Notes: generated from the sequence alone by a model not told the origin. Positions 44,130-57,699 are shown, counted from the first letter of the stretch. The stretch is 64,000 nt of DNA from Daphnia carinata (GCF_022539665.2 NC_081336.1:5100221-5164220); one strand, 5' to 3'. Numbers and translations: made by a program.

Positions 44130-46711
44130 CTTTATGATATATGTACGCTATACAAGTTTTGCCGAAAGACTAGTCCTTGTCACCACCAACAGGAACTCTT
44201 TTTCCAATATGGAGGATAGGGAAGAACAGCGTTGCCAAAGGTATCTTGCCTAATTGAAATCTCTTTGCTTTCTCGCTGCCGAAACCAGAGTGCTGAAACC
44301 TTACAACGTTGCGTTCAACCACAATGCGCATCAGCGCAATAACTGCAACGCCATCTAACGAGTGACAGTTGGCTTTTTTTATTCATGGGTGTTCCCACAT
44401 TTATCTCGTTAAACCCACCTTAGAAGGAACAAAACAAAACAAAACAAAAAACATCAATACTAAAAGTAATGCATAGCTGAAATACTTGGCAACTCATACT
44501 GCACGGCGAAGAAGGAAATCTAGTGTGGATGAATCGTTGAATTGGATGTGGCGTTCATGTCCATCGTAGCTTGAGATGTTCATTTAATTCTTTCAACGAT
44601 ATTTCTCCCTTCTTCTGTAATAGAAGAGGGAGTTTTCAAATACTGAGAAACAAAATGCTAATATCTTGCCTATTCTGCAAAACTAAACATCATGCCAAGC
44701 TTTACCAGTAAGTTTACACGTCTACTAGGTAAAGAGACAAGACGAGTGGGGCACTTAGCAACGGCTTTCGTTTGACAACAATACCAACAGCTCGATGGCA
44801 GGGCTTGTTCGTAAAATTGCAGGGGAAGAGAGGTGGTATGGAAAAACATGTCAACTACCTTCCCGTCTTTTAGCCGTGCTTTATATGGGTCAAAGCCCAT
44901 CAAGTGGGGATAGCCGCTAATGGTTCGTCTGCTTCGATTAATGTAATCAAACATCAGATCGTGCATTGCATAATATAAACCTCCTCGTTTTGTAGCACCA
45001 AGTTTGACAATGTTCAGTGGCCTATCGCAACGCAGTTTCTATTTTCTATGTGTGTGGTGTGCGCCAACTAACGCATTGCGTCAACTTTGCATTTCCCCTT
45101 GTTCAATAACATGTCGTACTTTCCTGTCATGTCAAAATGAAAGCTCATCCGTACCTCGGATCTGGACCGCTTTGATGTGCTTATACGAGAAGAAAGTAGC
45201 CAAACATGATAATGGTCTAGTACTAAAATCTTCAGTTACTTACGAGCAATAATACGTATGCAAAATGTGTGGTAAATGATCGCGATATAGTTGGAATGCG
45301 ACATGCGATTGAGCATTTCGAATTGTTTGCTAGATATCAGTTCATTTGGTTTACTACTACTTTTTTTTATCTACTTCACATGTAGTTTGGAATCAAAAGG
45401 ATTATCGGCAATTAAGTAAGCGCAGAGAGCGGCGACTTTAAGGTACCGAAGTGTCGACAGATGCCACTAAAGACGAGGACTGTCAGTGTCAATAATTGAA
45501 AGACAGCAGTTAGCATTTGTACACGTATGATATGTGAACTGTGTAATCAACAGTCTGATCAAAGACGTGGTTCACCCGAAGAGAGAGGATAGAGTACACA
45601 TTTCATTTGTATGTACATGTAAATGCAAGATGCGCCAGCAATCAATATTACAACAACCGCCGTAAAGAAAACTAAATATAGATCGGCCCCCACTCGAATG
45701 TTACAAACACACTTTTCAACTGTACATAGTAAATAATAATTCATACAGTTCTAGGAAAAGAAAATATGAATAGATAAGTTTAAGATGAAGGGAGAACGTA
45801 GACAAAAACAAACATGTCTGAATTACTTTTGCATCTTTGATACATACATGGTCCGACATTCGACAACTTTAATTACTCACCGATAATGTTCACCCTAGCA
45901 CGGCATTTACACACAGTTTATATCTATAGAGTCGGAGGAGATTTTCAGCAAAGAAAAAGGTTCAAACTAAATTTTCTTATTAGCAAAAAGGGTAGGGGGG
46001 GAGGGTGACAGGGGAATAATAATAATATTAAAAAAAGAATAATAATAATAATAATTCAAAAACGCATCGGCCACGGGAATTCCCATTTGATGCATTCCTT
46101 GACTATATCATTTACAGACGCGATGCACATGGGCATCAAGATTGGAAACTGTTGTACAATGCATAACATTTTGTTGTGCGATCTAAACGGTCTGCCATGA
46201 AGCAAGCACTATGTGGCAGCTCTTTTACTTCATCTCACGGTCTAACATCCAACTCGCTTTTAGTTATACTTGGAACATTCCGACTATTTGGGACCTGAGC
46301 CAGACACTATTGATGATCCGTTAAATTTGCCTGCAAGAGTTTATGATGGATTACGGTGAATATTAATCACGTAATAAAAAAATACAAAAAAAGCTACTCT
46401 GCGTTGCGATATCTTTTTTCTTTTTTCTTTTTTTTTTTTTGTTAATTTTTTTTCCTCTTGCAAAATCGTTTTTTAAGGATCATTAATAACGGTAGCATGG
46501 AATGTATTTGTACGAAGGAGAAATACCACTTTTGCTGAATATGGGTCCCATTCTTTATATTCAACTAGGTTTCCCTCTGCTAGTTGCAAGGTGCACGGTT
46601 AGACTAATAGGGTGGTAGCGATGTCCCAAATGACCGACGATTAAATTGTTGTTTGTTTTTTTTTGCTTCAGGCGTACATGAATGAAGAAAGAGGGTGAGC
46701 ATTTAAAATAT
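44130..46711. other. Intergenic region between the E2 gene and the spitz 3' end
   Basis: A minus-strand frame at 44,966-44,670 (98 codons, begins MHDLMFDYINRS) is open and compositionally protein-like, but no domain is recognised and nothing in frame lies next to it. An (AAT)n-type stretch lies at about 46,015-46,055. The spitz 3' UTR should extend some way below 46,712. No RNA gene was recognised. Confidence 0.45.
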
Positions 46712-49700
46712 TCACATTGGTGTGACCACTTTTGCTTTGCGGTCCCAGTCTCCGTTCGGTAATGACAATATCGTGTGACAACTTTTAGATGCTTCACCTT
46801 CTGTCGCCACATTTGCCAAAAGGGCATTCGCCTAGAAAATTGGGGAAAAACAAGGCAACATATTAGATTAAACAAAATCCTTTGAGCCCAAAAAAAATTT
46901 GGCAAATTTCACAGGGGAACTATGTTTACCAATATGGTGATCGACGTATTCCTATTGCCGAGTGGATTAAAGGCTAAGCCAGTCAGGCGAAAAGCCTGCG
47001 CGTGATGGCCATCGATATTCATCAGATTTGGATTGTTCATTTTTTTCTCGCCAGAAGCCAAGTGAAACTGGTGAAGGCAGTGTTGGTGAGGGGGGATGGA
47101 GCTCTTCTTCGCACAAGCGATACCAAAACGGCACGCCCCAATGCTGCTACACGAACTGCAACCTCGGTTTCTTATTTGAATTCTGTCCATTGTCACTTGC
47201 TCAAAACTATGCGAAATCAAATCAAAATATCATTTCCACTCGAACCTGTAGGTGAATCAGGGCAAGAGGTTCAAATGGACATACCTCGCGAGTCGTTGTT
47301 CCTTCCTTTGTTGACGGACGTACGTATAAAATATGATGGATATGATAACAACCAAAACGACGGCAACGGTGGCCCCACCTGCGATACTTGCTCGTTCAAG
47401 CATGATCTTCTCTCTCAGCGCTACAAAGAGTTAAGAGAAACGAAATAAAAATAACGACAAAATTAGAAAAACATTTTCTAGTAATTGGAAATCAGAAATC
47501 AATTGAATTCATATTCAAACGAAATCTTAAACGACACTTACGCAGATATGATCCGTCCAAATCTTTGTATTCGCAACGCTGACCCATAAAACCTTCAGCA
47601 CACCTGCAAAGAAAAAAGACATAAAGGTTAGTGTGCCCTGTCTATCCAGACAATGTAGCAAGTGATGCACGTAATGATATCCGTTTTTCCAACCCCCCTC
47701 CCCTTTCCAAGGGGAAAGGAAAGTGGAAGAGGAAATGCCATACGAGGAAAGGAATGCCTAGTCCCTTAACGCTTCCTCCCACCTAAACAATTTAGTTAAC
47801 GCAAGCTACGTGCGTTGAATCAATCAGGCAACCAGTAAGTGGAATGCTGCGTCTGAGTTGGTGTAGTTAGATCATTCCCACTACATGGAAGGAGACAAAT
47901 ACCAATAATGTTTTCATATTTTTTTTTTTTCTTTTTTTTTTTCCCTTCGTCTTTATCGTGAAATCAAAATTTCCGGTATCGTTACATTGTCCAGGTGCAA
48001 ACGATAAAAGTGACTGATACGAAGAGGAAACAAACATCCTTCCCAATCTTGCATTCTGCGTGTGTACGCGGACAAATGAAGACGTAACAAAGACCCGAGA
48101 GGTGACGTACGTACTACGGATAGATTGAATGGAAATGACGTAAGCAAACATGGTGATCTGCGAGACACCCACCCACGGCGACAAAGTAGAAGGGCAGACG
48201 AGTAAAGCGAACGTGAACTTACTCGCAATTGTAGAGAATGGACTCTCCAATTTTGATTGTGAAACACGTGGCGCCATTGAGGCAGTAATACGTGGCATAA
48301 GCTGGCGGACATGCATACGTCTGGAACGTGATGTTGGGTCGGACGGCAGGCGTCGGGCTGGGTAGAGGGGGCGGAGGACGTGGCTTGGGTGTCGACCGAC
48401 TCGAGCAACCCTCTGAAAAAAAAATGAAATAAAAAAATCATTGTTTAACATCAAGACAGGTATTGTTGACCTTTCTTGCCACCTCACAACCAACTTTCTA
48501 GACAAAAGGCTTTTAGCTGATTTCAATAGACTAAACATAGCGAGAACATGCGTGCCTGACTTATCCAACCAAACGCGCACAATTCTCCATTCATCGCTTT
48601 ATCAACGTGCCTCGCAAGGATGGCACAAGCATGGCACAAGCATGGCATAAGCAAACGAAAAATGTTCCACATTCTCATTAAGTGCTATTTAGGTCTAATG
48701 CTGTCCTCTATTGGCCAGCCGCGTCACTAATAGGACCCTTTCAGTTGACTACCAACGCCTTTGGTTCGTTGGCAGTTTTTCGAACAATCACATTTTGCAG
48801 TGGACACTTGGGCGAGTGGGCAAGGTTCAAAACCCAAGTGGTAATTTGCAACGTAACAACATCGCCAGCCAAAAAAACGAATAGATAAACAAAAACTGGC
48901 CGCAACATGGTAAACATGTTGTGTGAAAGAGGATCACATCCGGAACAAGCCCGACCGGAACTATTTTATCATTTGCCGTTATATTATGAAGTTTTTAAGT
49001 TCCGGTTGTGTGGCTCGTCATCCACAAAAGCAATAGAGTAAGAGTTGCACTATCGCGTTTTTGGTCAAGACCAATTCAAAGGGGTTTCTTTTGTCTTCAT
49101 TTCAGACCTTAAAAAATCAGTCTGACAAAGGAAAGTTATGCAAAGCTTTAGGGCGAAAATTTCAAAGTGGAATGCAAAACGTTTATGAGATTGAAGAAAG
49201 TAAAGAAGAGAAAAAAAGAAAATATAAGAACCCCAAAACACTCGGTTCTTCTGCAACTGTTTCAGGAAGCTCTTGTCAACCTTAGCAGGCTCGATAGGAA
49301 ATACGACACCGTCGTAGACTCTTGTACACCGCTGACGGAGGGGAGGGCGAGCATCGCTCCCTTTCACAAGTAAGGCACGACTGCAAAGCTTATGTCTTAC
49401 ACCCTTCTGTTAGATTGAAGAGGAAACGCGAAAAGAAAATACAAGACGGGTCAACGAGGTCAGGCGGGTTCTTAGCCGTCAGATGGTAAGCGGATGGATC
49501 CTACCTATTCCCCTAAATACTATTGCCATTGCCGTAATACGAGGCAAATGCAAGTTCGAAGAAACAACTCGAACCACTTTCAATTCCTTTCTCCTGCAAC
49601 ACAAACCATAACAATCCTATACCACTCTATTTCGGTCATGTACGACTCGGCAATTGTATCTCTTTTTTTTTCGGGTTTCAATGGAGAATAAAATTAAAAC

Positions 49701-50268
49701 AGCACGAGGAATAGTTATGCAAAAAAAAGGTGTTTTTGCAATGTACGACGAGCAACGTCCGTCGATCTCTAAACAAAGATGTTGCTTATATAATTGATCT
49801 GGCATGTGTAACGTAATACTTTTGGGGGGAAAACGACCTACCTGAAAAAGAAACGCAGACAGAAATCTTTTTTTTTTTTTTTAGAAAAAAACGTGCAACG
49901 TTTCGAAAAATGCAACTAGAAAATTTCCCTTATTCCATTCTGTGCCCTGTCACAGGACACCACACGTTTTTCGGAAAGGAGAGGGAAAAATTTTTTTAAA
50001 AAATGAACAACGAGGGGTAAGGGGGAAAATGTGAGGAAGCAGAAGGAGGAAGCAAAAGGGAATGAGGGAGGGGGAAAAGGGAAAGGAACGCATGTCACAT
50101 CTGGTTCCTGCCTGCCCATGTGTGACCATATGGAGCACACACAGACATAAGTAAGCCTTCTGATGGTGGTAGTGGTGATGATTCCGGAGTGTAGCACATG
50201 CCGAGGGAGAGGCGCGCCACCTGCCGACGCTTGTATCCGGTGACCTGTCATCGATTTCATCTATGGGA

Positions 50269-50299
<31 letters not shown>

Positions 50300-51236
50300 T
50301 GCCGTAACAAAAAAAGGAATGGGCAGAGAGGGGGTTGAAAACATCATTTGGGGAGTCTTTTGCTGTCCAAACACTTTTTGTCATGTGACGAGCTCGTGGC
50401 ACAAGATTTGAAAAAAAAAAAGTAAAGAAAAAAGGGTGAAACGAGTAGAAGGCCAAGTAATTATGATATTAAATGGCACAATCATGAAAAAGAAAAAAGA
50501 AATAAAAAAAAAGGGAGAAAAAAAGAAGGAAAGAAAAAGGCTTGGTGAAGGTTGCATCTGCCTAGAGTGGAAAGCGAATTACTGAGCAAGCTGCGTCCAG
50601 TTATGTATATATCATTTGCGGTGCGTGGCGGGCGAGCGAGCGCGCGAGGGGAGAGCAGCTGCACATTCATGACTCTGCGGTCTGAGTCCTCGGGCGATTT
50701 CAAGCAGCTGTTGTTCTGGTCAGCGATGCCTTCTGACACGCATCTAGGCCAGCTAGGCACTCACCGCCGTCCCTCACTATTAAATTATCCACTATCAATG
50801 TTTCGCTTCTTTTTTTTTTCTTTTCCTTTTTGTTTCAACGAATACTCTCTTTGCTCCGTACTTTTGCGTTCAGTGGCCATTTATCCGAGTAGACAAAACG
50901 AAATGGGGAACCAGAAAAAAGGGCGAGGCAGAACATGACAGCTAAAAACAACTAAACGTCGATTGGATTGAATTTTCGCATTGCCAAGTGTAGCGGGTCG
51001 CCAACCGCCTCTTTTGTGCAACGGGGAAGACGAGCACCCAAACTGCGAAATTCACCTGATGAATTTCAGATGAGTGCATACTGCAGGAAAGCCATAACGG
51101 AAAATTAGCCAAAGCTTCAAACTAGAATAACGGCATAGCATCTTCCCCATTTCAATTTTATTCTAACAGTTTTCCTATACCAAACCTCCCAGACACCCAC
51201 CCTTCTGTCAGCCGCTAGAAGCCATTGAGCATACAC

Positions 51237-51274
<38 letters not shown>

Positions 51275-51684
51275 ACTAAAATAATTAAACGTGTGGTACT
51301 CTGCGGGTAGAAAAAGGAAATCGGTTGAGCACGAGACGGGAAGCGCCGTCTACTGGTAGACGACACCAACGTCTGCGTGCCACGTGCGACGGCTCGGGTG
51401 ACACTAAACGACTCGAATAGTCGACCAAGTTTGTGACGGACATTTCAAGAGAACGGCCATTGGAAGAGGACGTACGTCTAGTCACAGACGCCGTTTTTCA
51501 CTTTTTTTTTTCATTTTAGCGAATCATCGCCAACACAAAAGCCGATTTCAAACCCCCCGAAAAAATGAAACAGATAGGAATTCTTACCTGCAGTTTGCAA
51601 TGAAAAGGCCAAAAAGACGAGGAGCACAGTGAAAGAGATATTCCGCCAACTGGATCGACCCGGTGATGACGAAGGGGATGACAT
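46712..51684 (-). CDS. spi: Spitz-type EGF receptor ligand precursor
   Basis: Six exons (51,684-51,588; 48,412-48,223; 47,603-47,542; 47,420-47,285; 47,206-46,930; 46,831-46,712) join in frame to 293 codons. Order: a signal peptide around FTVLLVFLAFSLQTA; GCSSRSTPKPRPPP, close to the Spitz prodomain start; one EGF domain (ACPPAYATYYCLNGATC to CAEGFMGQRCEYKDLD) with all six cysteines split over two exons; the LEKASIA-like juxtamembrane LERASIAGGA followed by a membrane span (VAVVLVVIISIIFY); then a Cys-containing cytoplasmic tail. Such precursors are exported by Star-like factors, cleaved in the membrane by Rhomboid and activate EGFR. The last two tail exons are assigned from splice sites and phase (less certain). 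An in-frame ATG at 51,828 would add 48 residues before the signal peptide; 51,684 is preferred. Confidence 0.88.
51241..51270. repeat. (GA)n microsatellite in the first intron of spitz
   Basis: Fifteen GA/AG units with no interruption, between the first and second coding exons. Confidence 0.95.
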
Positions 51685-51885
51685 TTTGTTCAAACAGTTG
51701 GAAACGAGACCCAGACGATTGGGCGTTGAAGAACACCTTCCAGAATGAGATGAAAGACTAGACGGGGATGAGCAGCCATTCTTTCGCGCAGACGGTGGGC
51801 ATTTGAATGCGGTCGGGATCGGACGCATCGATTGAGGCACGCACAATCCTAGCAGTACCTTTGGTCGATCGCTAAGCGGCTTGAT
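51685..51885 (-). other. Probable 5' UTR part of the first coding exon of spitz
   Basis: On the minus strand an acceptor AAATATTTAG ends at about 51,886, and the sequence then runs GTGTCATCAAGCCGC into the coding exon without a donor. The following part is open in the spitz frame from 51,846, so an N-terminally longer product cannot be excluded. Confidence 0.5.
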
Positions 51886-52397
51886 GACACCTAAATATTT
51901 TTTAAAAAGAGATCAAGTTATTACATTTTAATCAAGGAATTGTTTAACAATGTTTCATCCATTTTTACGCAAAGTTTAAATGTTTCTTTTTCCGATTATT
52001 TCATTGGATTTTAATTGTCTCGCAGACCAATGTTGTATCAGAGTGTCCACCGAAGGTAAACTTTCAAAAATGACTGTGTCATTGGGTATCATATGGCAAA
52101 CTGGCCCCCCATTGGTAGTCGGTAAAGCTATTTCGGGTGTTTAGTGCGTCTTGCACGGGTACGTGTACGCAGGTTATTCGATGGCAAAAGAATCCCGTCT
52201 GTCTACGTATCTAAATCTTGGTTGTCAGTCCTGATAACAATTAACGTTCGATTTCTAAGTCTCAATTTTTTGCTTCTACTAAAATGTATGCTATTTTGTT
52301 TGGACATTTTTTGGGGTGTTGTTTGATAGGGACAGACGATGCTGCAAAACTGGAATGCACCGTTCATTGTCGTCTGAAAATCGACGTCCGTACTCAC

Positions 52398-52470
52398 TGT
52401 GAACTTGGTCCGTGTGCGAGAACGGCGGCGATAATGGTGGACGATTGCAAAACGTAACGACCTCTTGATA
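52398..52470 (-). other. Probable non-coding 5' exon of spitz
   Basis: On the minus strand, CGGACCAAGTTCACA is followed by a strong donor GTGAGTACGG (exon end 52,398). It is about 500 bp upstream of the acceptor of the first coding exon. The upstream border is not defined. Confidence 0.4.
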
Positions 52471-53822
52471 AATTCAGAATGAGTCTTTCAACAAGACGAA
52501 AATAGAGTGCCAATTGTTCCATGTCGTTGTATTAGGAACGTGTACCACAACACTGCAGCGACACGGTTGGTGCAGGCCAACAGGTGGCCAAACTATTGCA
52601 AAGAACAAAGTCGTACTTCTTTTTTTTCTCTCTCTCTCTCTTTCTTCCTCTTTCCTTTTCCTATGCATTTTATTTTTTTCATTTCTTCAGGCCATCGTAA
52701 GCCATTCATGCCCACACTCTGCCAGTTATTTTTTTTTTTTTCTTCTTCTTTTTCTTCTTGTTTCGTTCCACCCAACACGTTTCCATTTTTAAACTCCCTC
52801 TCCCCTTCTCTACCCGTCGATTTGCCTACTTAGTTATGTTTCGGGGTCCTCTCTTTTTCTTTTTTTTTTCTTCCTTCCCGAGGATTCTCGTTGTCGCCAC
52901 AAATAGTTCGTCATCAGCTTACAAAGATCGATAGTTATCCATCAGTTTAAGTCTCGTTTCAACTATGCAACCCTTTGCTTTTACAAGGGCGACTAGAGAA
53001 AGAGGGCGGAAGGTAGGGAGAAAGAGAAGGAAAAAAAAAAGGGAGAGGAGGGACAAAGAATAAAAAAGGGGAGAGAGGACGAAAGAAGAGAAAAAAAAAT
53101 GAGAGAGAGAGAGAGAAAAGAAGAGAAATAAAAAAAAAAAGAAAAAGAAAAAAAAAAAAACGAGAAAAAGAGAAAAGAGACTTTTGGTTCTGCATCCGTG
53201 ACGTTGCTAGCGACGCTTGGTTGATTACCACCAAAACTCGCCTCCGGTAGATTTTCTTTTTATCAGGTGCGCAGCACGAGTGGAAAAGGTAGCCATGTGC
53301 GTCCAAAACAGCTAATCTCTCAACTCCTCTTAGCCATGTCCTTCCTTCCCACTTTTCGAATCCAATCCACCTGCCACTCGAGTCGGCTTTCTACCCTCCT
53401 TACCTTCTTTCTTTTCTTTTCTTATTTTGATTCGTTTTTTTTTTCTTCTTCTGTCCTTCTATCGCTTCCAGTCCGACAGGACAGATCAACAAACCCTTTC
53501 AACATTCACCAGTAAATGGGAGAAATAATTTGATGCGATGATGCAACATGATCAAAGAATGCATCGACACATTCTTTCGTTCCTAACGACTATGGCATTG
53601 GCGTACTTCCAGCCAGGTGTCAACCTATAGTGAATGACAGTTGGGAATCGTGTGAATGCCTTATCAAATCACTCGCATGTTTGCCTTCAAATATGCCACA
53701 CCTCAACTGGATGCGGTTCAACTGACAAAAACGGCCGTTCTCTAACGTCGATGTGGGAGACACAGAACGAATACGACTGCACAAAACGGAATGAAAAATG
53801 AAAAAGCAATAACAATTCCTAC

Positions 53823-53967
53823 CGGCATAATTGGTCCTCGTGCGTTCGTTGTCATTCACGCAGCGGGCTCCGGATTGTTCGGCTCTACTTTTGGCATGGC
53901 CCGCCCACGAGTCGAGATCCAGCAATCCAGTAGCTAGATAAAACATTTCTTCGGGAGAGAGTGACAT
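53823..53967 (-). other. Possible alternative first exon upstream of spitz
   Basis: The frame begins MSLSPEEMFYLATGLLDLD at 53,967 and reaches donor ATGCCG/GTAGGAATTG after 49 codons, leaving phase 1. That phase fits the EGF-bearing exon (starts at phase 1), so a transcript without signal peptide is conceivable, or the exon may be untranslated. No similarity to a known protein is recognised. Confidence 0.3.
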
Positions 53968-53969
53968 TG

Positions 53970-56900
53970 TTCGCAGACGAGCAGAGAAAACAACAACAAC
54001 ACCACCACTGTTTTGTTTGTCGTTTTTTTTCTTCTTCTTCTTTCGTTTCCGATATGCTAAGCAGTGGCCACCACAACAATGGAAAACAACACGACCAAAG
54101 TCTTCTTCCTTTTTTCTTTTCAGAAAACCGTTTGAACGCCGAGCGATTTGTCACTACGAAAGCAACACTGCTTCTTCTTCGATTTTCTTATTTCCTCGAG
54201 TGCTATCAAAACGGTCCAGGTGGTTATTGAAAAAAAAAAAAAACGATGCAGCAGATTCCTGCGTGTGTTCGCAGCGGCCTGTTCACCACACGTTCTTCTA
54301 AAGTGGCTGTTGTGGTGCGAGATATTCCAGCAACTGCATGATGATTCGATGACGAAAGAATCCCTTGTTTGTTTGGTAAGATCGATTCAGTGTGCGTGCA
54401 AACAAGATGTCACATACCGTTGGCAAACGGCTTCGATGTGGCGATGTTTATAAACGGCTGCATTGGCATAGAGAAAGAGAATGGCACGTTAATTGCGATT
54501 TCAAACGTTAGGGCTATCACGAGAGAAATTTTTTTAAATTTTCTAACACGAAGTCAAAATAAGCGTAGGCGTGAAAGACAACATGAAAATATCAATGACT
54601 TGACTCAATCCCGTTTCCGGTCTAGACAGTTGTACAATATGAGGAAAAAGAAAGAAAGAAAAAGCTTGAGCCGATGACAACAGCCATTGCTCGTCCTGGT
54701 GGGCCTTATCTCGAACAGATTACGAAGCACTCGAGAGGCAAACGAGAAAACAGAGGAATCATTTCGTTTTTGGATAGAAAAAGACACGCACACATTTCGC
54801 CATTTTTAGAAAAAAAAAATCATAATAACAAAAAAGGCAAGGAATCTTCTCCGCCCCAAACTTTTAACCAAACACATTCGCCGAATATTCCGAGAAGTCT
54901 TATCGGACACGTCAACTAATAACATTTGTCGGTCGAAAGTTTTTTTTCTTTCTTTCTTTCTTTTTTACTTGTATCAGTGACACATTCAAATCGAGAGAGA
55001 GAAAAAAGAAAAGAAAAACGTCTGGGAACGTAACTGGCGAGTCATTGTACCATAGGGACGCACCAGACTGAATAACGTCCGTTTTCAAAGGATTTGGAAC
55101 AAATGATGTGGACAACTAGAATTTCGGGTGACAGGAGCTGTGTAAGTAAACGAAATACACAGGAAGAAGCCTTAGCGCGATAATAAAAAAATAAATAATA
55201 ATCATAAGAAAGAAAAAAAAAAAGGAGAAAACAACAACCCAAGTCTGGACGTGCCGGGCTAGGTATTTGAACGGATTACCAATACGGGGTCTGTTCGGAA
55301 AGAAAACGTACGCAGGACGCCGAACCCCATTGAATGTGTAGGTAACAATTTAGATCGTCTCACTCTCAATAATGCTTCACGTCTTATTATGTTGAACAGC
55401 CATCTCTTCTAGAAAAGATTTGGTTTAAAAAGCAAAAAAAAAAAAAAATTATTTTTTTCCAGTGTTGTTGTCCGGTTTTTTTTTTTTTTTTTTTGCTTTT
55501 TTTTTTTTTCTATCTGTAATGTCTACCTGCTCCACGAGGCGTCGTCGTCTTTCTCAAGGTTTCGGAATGTGTTTTTACAGGTAGCTCTTCCTACCAGTTG
55601 GAGCTGAAAATGTTTTGCCTCACAGCGCTCCAACTTAACAATTGAATAGACTAAAGAGGCGGCTCAGAGAGATAGATGTCTAAACCCCCCCCCCACCCCC
55701 CTTCGCTGCCCCCTTCTCTTATTCTAGTGTCCATCTTTTTCTCGACCCATCCGTCGTACTCTTATCATTGTGTTTGGCATTCCACCGAATATTTTGGACC
55801 CTCCACCTTTTTTTTTTTTTTTTGCCCTCTCTTTTAACAACATTGACATTCAACACACAAACGTAAACTATTTCTCAGGCACACGGCGCCCACACGATTT
55901 GAAGAAGAAAAAAGAAACACTCGTTATATAAAACTTTCTACTGCTAGTTATCAAATATATTGCCTCGGCCAAATAGCTTCGCTTGTTGCCTTTTTGTTGG
56001 TTTACCTTTAAAGCTTGTATAGTGGGTCAAAACTTAATGCTCACTGCTACAGATACATGTCATTTGGAAAATGCAATCGAAACAACAAACAACAACACAA
56101 AAAAAAAAAGAGTTCCAAACAAGTTGGGATACGTGGCAGAGGGAGGGAGGGAGGGAAAGAAAGAAAGAAAAAAAGAAAAGAATTACGGAATGGCGGGTGG
56201 CGGCGTGCCCTAGTCAACCAGCCATAGTGCCGGTGTAAAATTGATCCGTAATTTGCGTGGAACACAACGAACAGACTTCGTCAGTTGTAAGGGAAAACGA
56301 AACATCCAAAGCTACTACTGGTCTGTCTCTCGTGTCACCTACCACAATTTTCACTCAACTTTCACCAGCTCAACCATTCACACAAAAATATGTACGTCCA
56401 TCCTCGATGCAACTCGGTGTCGAACGAAAAAAACGAACCAACAAACGAAACAAAAATAAGTCAAACTCACCCAATAAATTGCAATGTTCCTTTTTTTTAG
56501 GAGGGTTTCCTCGGCTAGAATAAATTGCCAGAATCCACACAGATAGGTCAACAATATTCACACACTTGTGTTGTTTTCTTCTTCGTTTTTTTTTTTCTCG
56601 TTTCCACGAATCAACACAGGTACCCAGAGTTCACAGTTGGAAAATGTTTGACTTGTTCGTTTCAGAGCTGGCGGTTTTGTGTCTGATGTCGAACCCACGA
56701 AGATAAATAAAAGGCACAAATAATAATTCAAGTGTTGAGTGAAGTGGGGCTTAATGGGCGAAGAAACTTGTAAAAAAAAACTGCGAGGGGGAAAACGAGG
56801 AGGAAAACGAGTAGAAATGAGAGTCACGATCAAGACGGTGGGCGGTGTAGATCACGACGTCCTCTTTGCACGACGACCGTATACCATCTGAATTCATGGA

Positions 56901-57094
56901 TGGAATAGTGACTGGTCTACGTAGTCGACTGCTGTCTAGCCCCAGGACAGGAGGGTGGCCTGGCGCGTTCTCTGGTGGCTGTTCTCCTAAAAGCCAATAG
57001 GAAAGCAGAACTGGATATGCCCTCAGGCACGCAACTAGCCCAAGCGAGTGAACTTGGGTTCGACTTTATTCGAGGCCCGTTTTTTTTCCCTTTT

Positions 57095-57135
<41 letters not shown>

Positions 57136-57147
57136 AGACACACGCAG

Positions 57148-57183
<36 letters not shown>

Positions 57184-57600
57184 AGGAAGAAGGGGAGGGC
57201 TGGCCACACACATCCACTCAACGTTCCACTCGCCGCTGTATGCTGTTACAAAACAGCAGCGTCGGAAGGAAGGGAATAGCGAAAGAGGGGAGAACCACCC
57301 GTCCCTCCATAATGTTGTTACTAGTATACTGCTATACTGCTTCTGTTCGAAAAACGCCAGCTGCAGGCCTGCAGCTCAAAACCCGAAGCGCTTCGTTAGC
57401 CAAGTGGAGGAAAAGCAAACCACAGCTCAGTAGCATCGATGGTTGTATTTAAAAAAAAAAAAAAAAAAGAAAAAAAGAGAGAGACACGGAGAAAAAAAGA
57501 GAGAAAAAGAAAAAGGCGCTAGGACATACCGACGTTTCCGGGGTTCGACGCGTCGGACAGCGCCCCCCATCAAAAACAGATAAATAAATAAAATAAAATG
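53970..57600. other. Low-complexity upstream region of spitz
   Basis: Many A or T runs of 10-20, a C-run at about 55,687-55,702, and short open frames that follow from the composition. No supported exon apart from those listed. (GT)n at 57,096-57,133 and (GA)n at 57,152-57,180 lie close together. Confidence 0.5.
57096..57180. repeat. Adjacent (GT)n and (GA)n microsatellites
   Basis: About 18 GT units (57,098-57,133) and, after 18 bp, about 14 GA units. The GA part is purine-pure on one strand. Confidence 0.95.
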
Positions 57601-57625
57601 ATGGACGAAATTTCCACCGACTCAC

Positions 57626-57667
57626 CAGGTGCGCCACTAGTCCTTCTCGGGATGTTTTGGCATTCCG
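57626..57667 (-). other. Possible 42-bp exon (5' exon of spitz or of an unknown gene)
   Basis: On the minus strand it is bounded by acceptor GCGATTTCAG with a T-rich lead-in and donor GCACCTG/GTGAGTCGG. It is open in one frame, but the length is too short to prove coding. Confidence 0.3.
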
Positions 57668-57699
57668 CTGAAATCGCAACAAAAAACACATTCAATTTA

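Noticed and set aside
46909-47220. Separate small gene downstream of the spitz membrane exon
   Set aside because: The open stretch starts with an acceptor, ends with a donor in phase with the next exon, and fits as the spitz cytoplasmic tail.
51511-51846. Spitz start at an upstream codon (51,828 or earlier)
   Set aside because: It would bury the signal peptide about 60 residues inside; the ATG at 51,684 places it at the N-terminus as expected for a secreted precursor. Kept as an alternative.
52507-52833. Overlapping Phe/Ser-rich frames
   Set aside because: They come from T-rich and CT-rich low-complexity DNA with no domain or splice support.
57048-57452. Frames with VCVCVCV and ERERERE runs
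   Set aside because: Translations of the GT and GA microsatellites.
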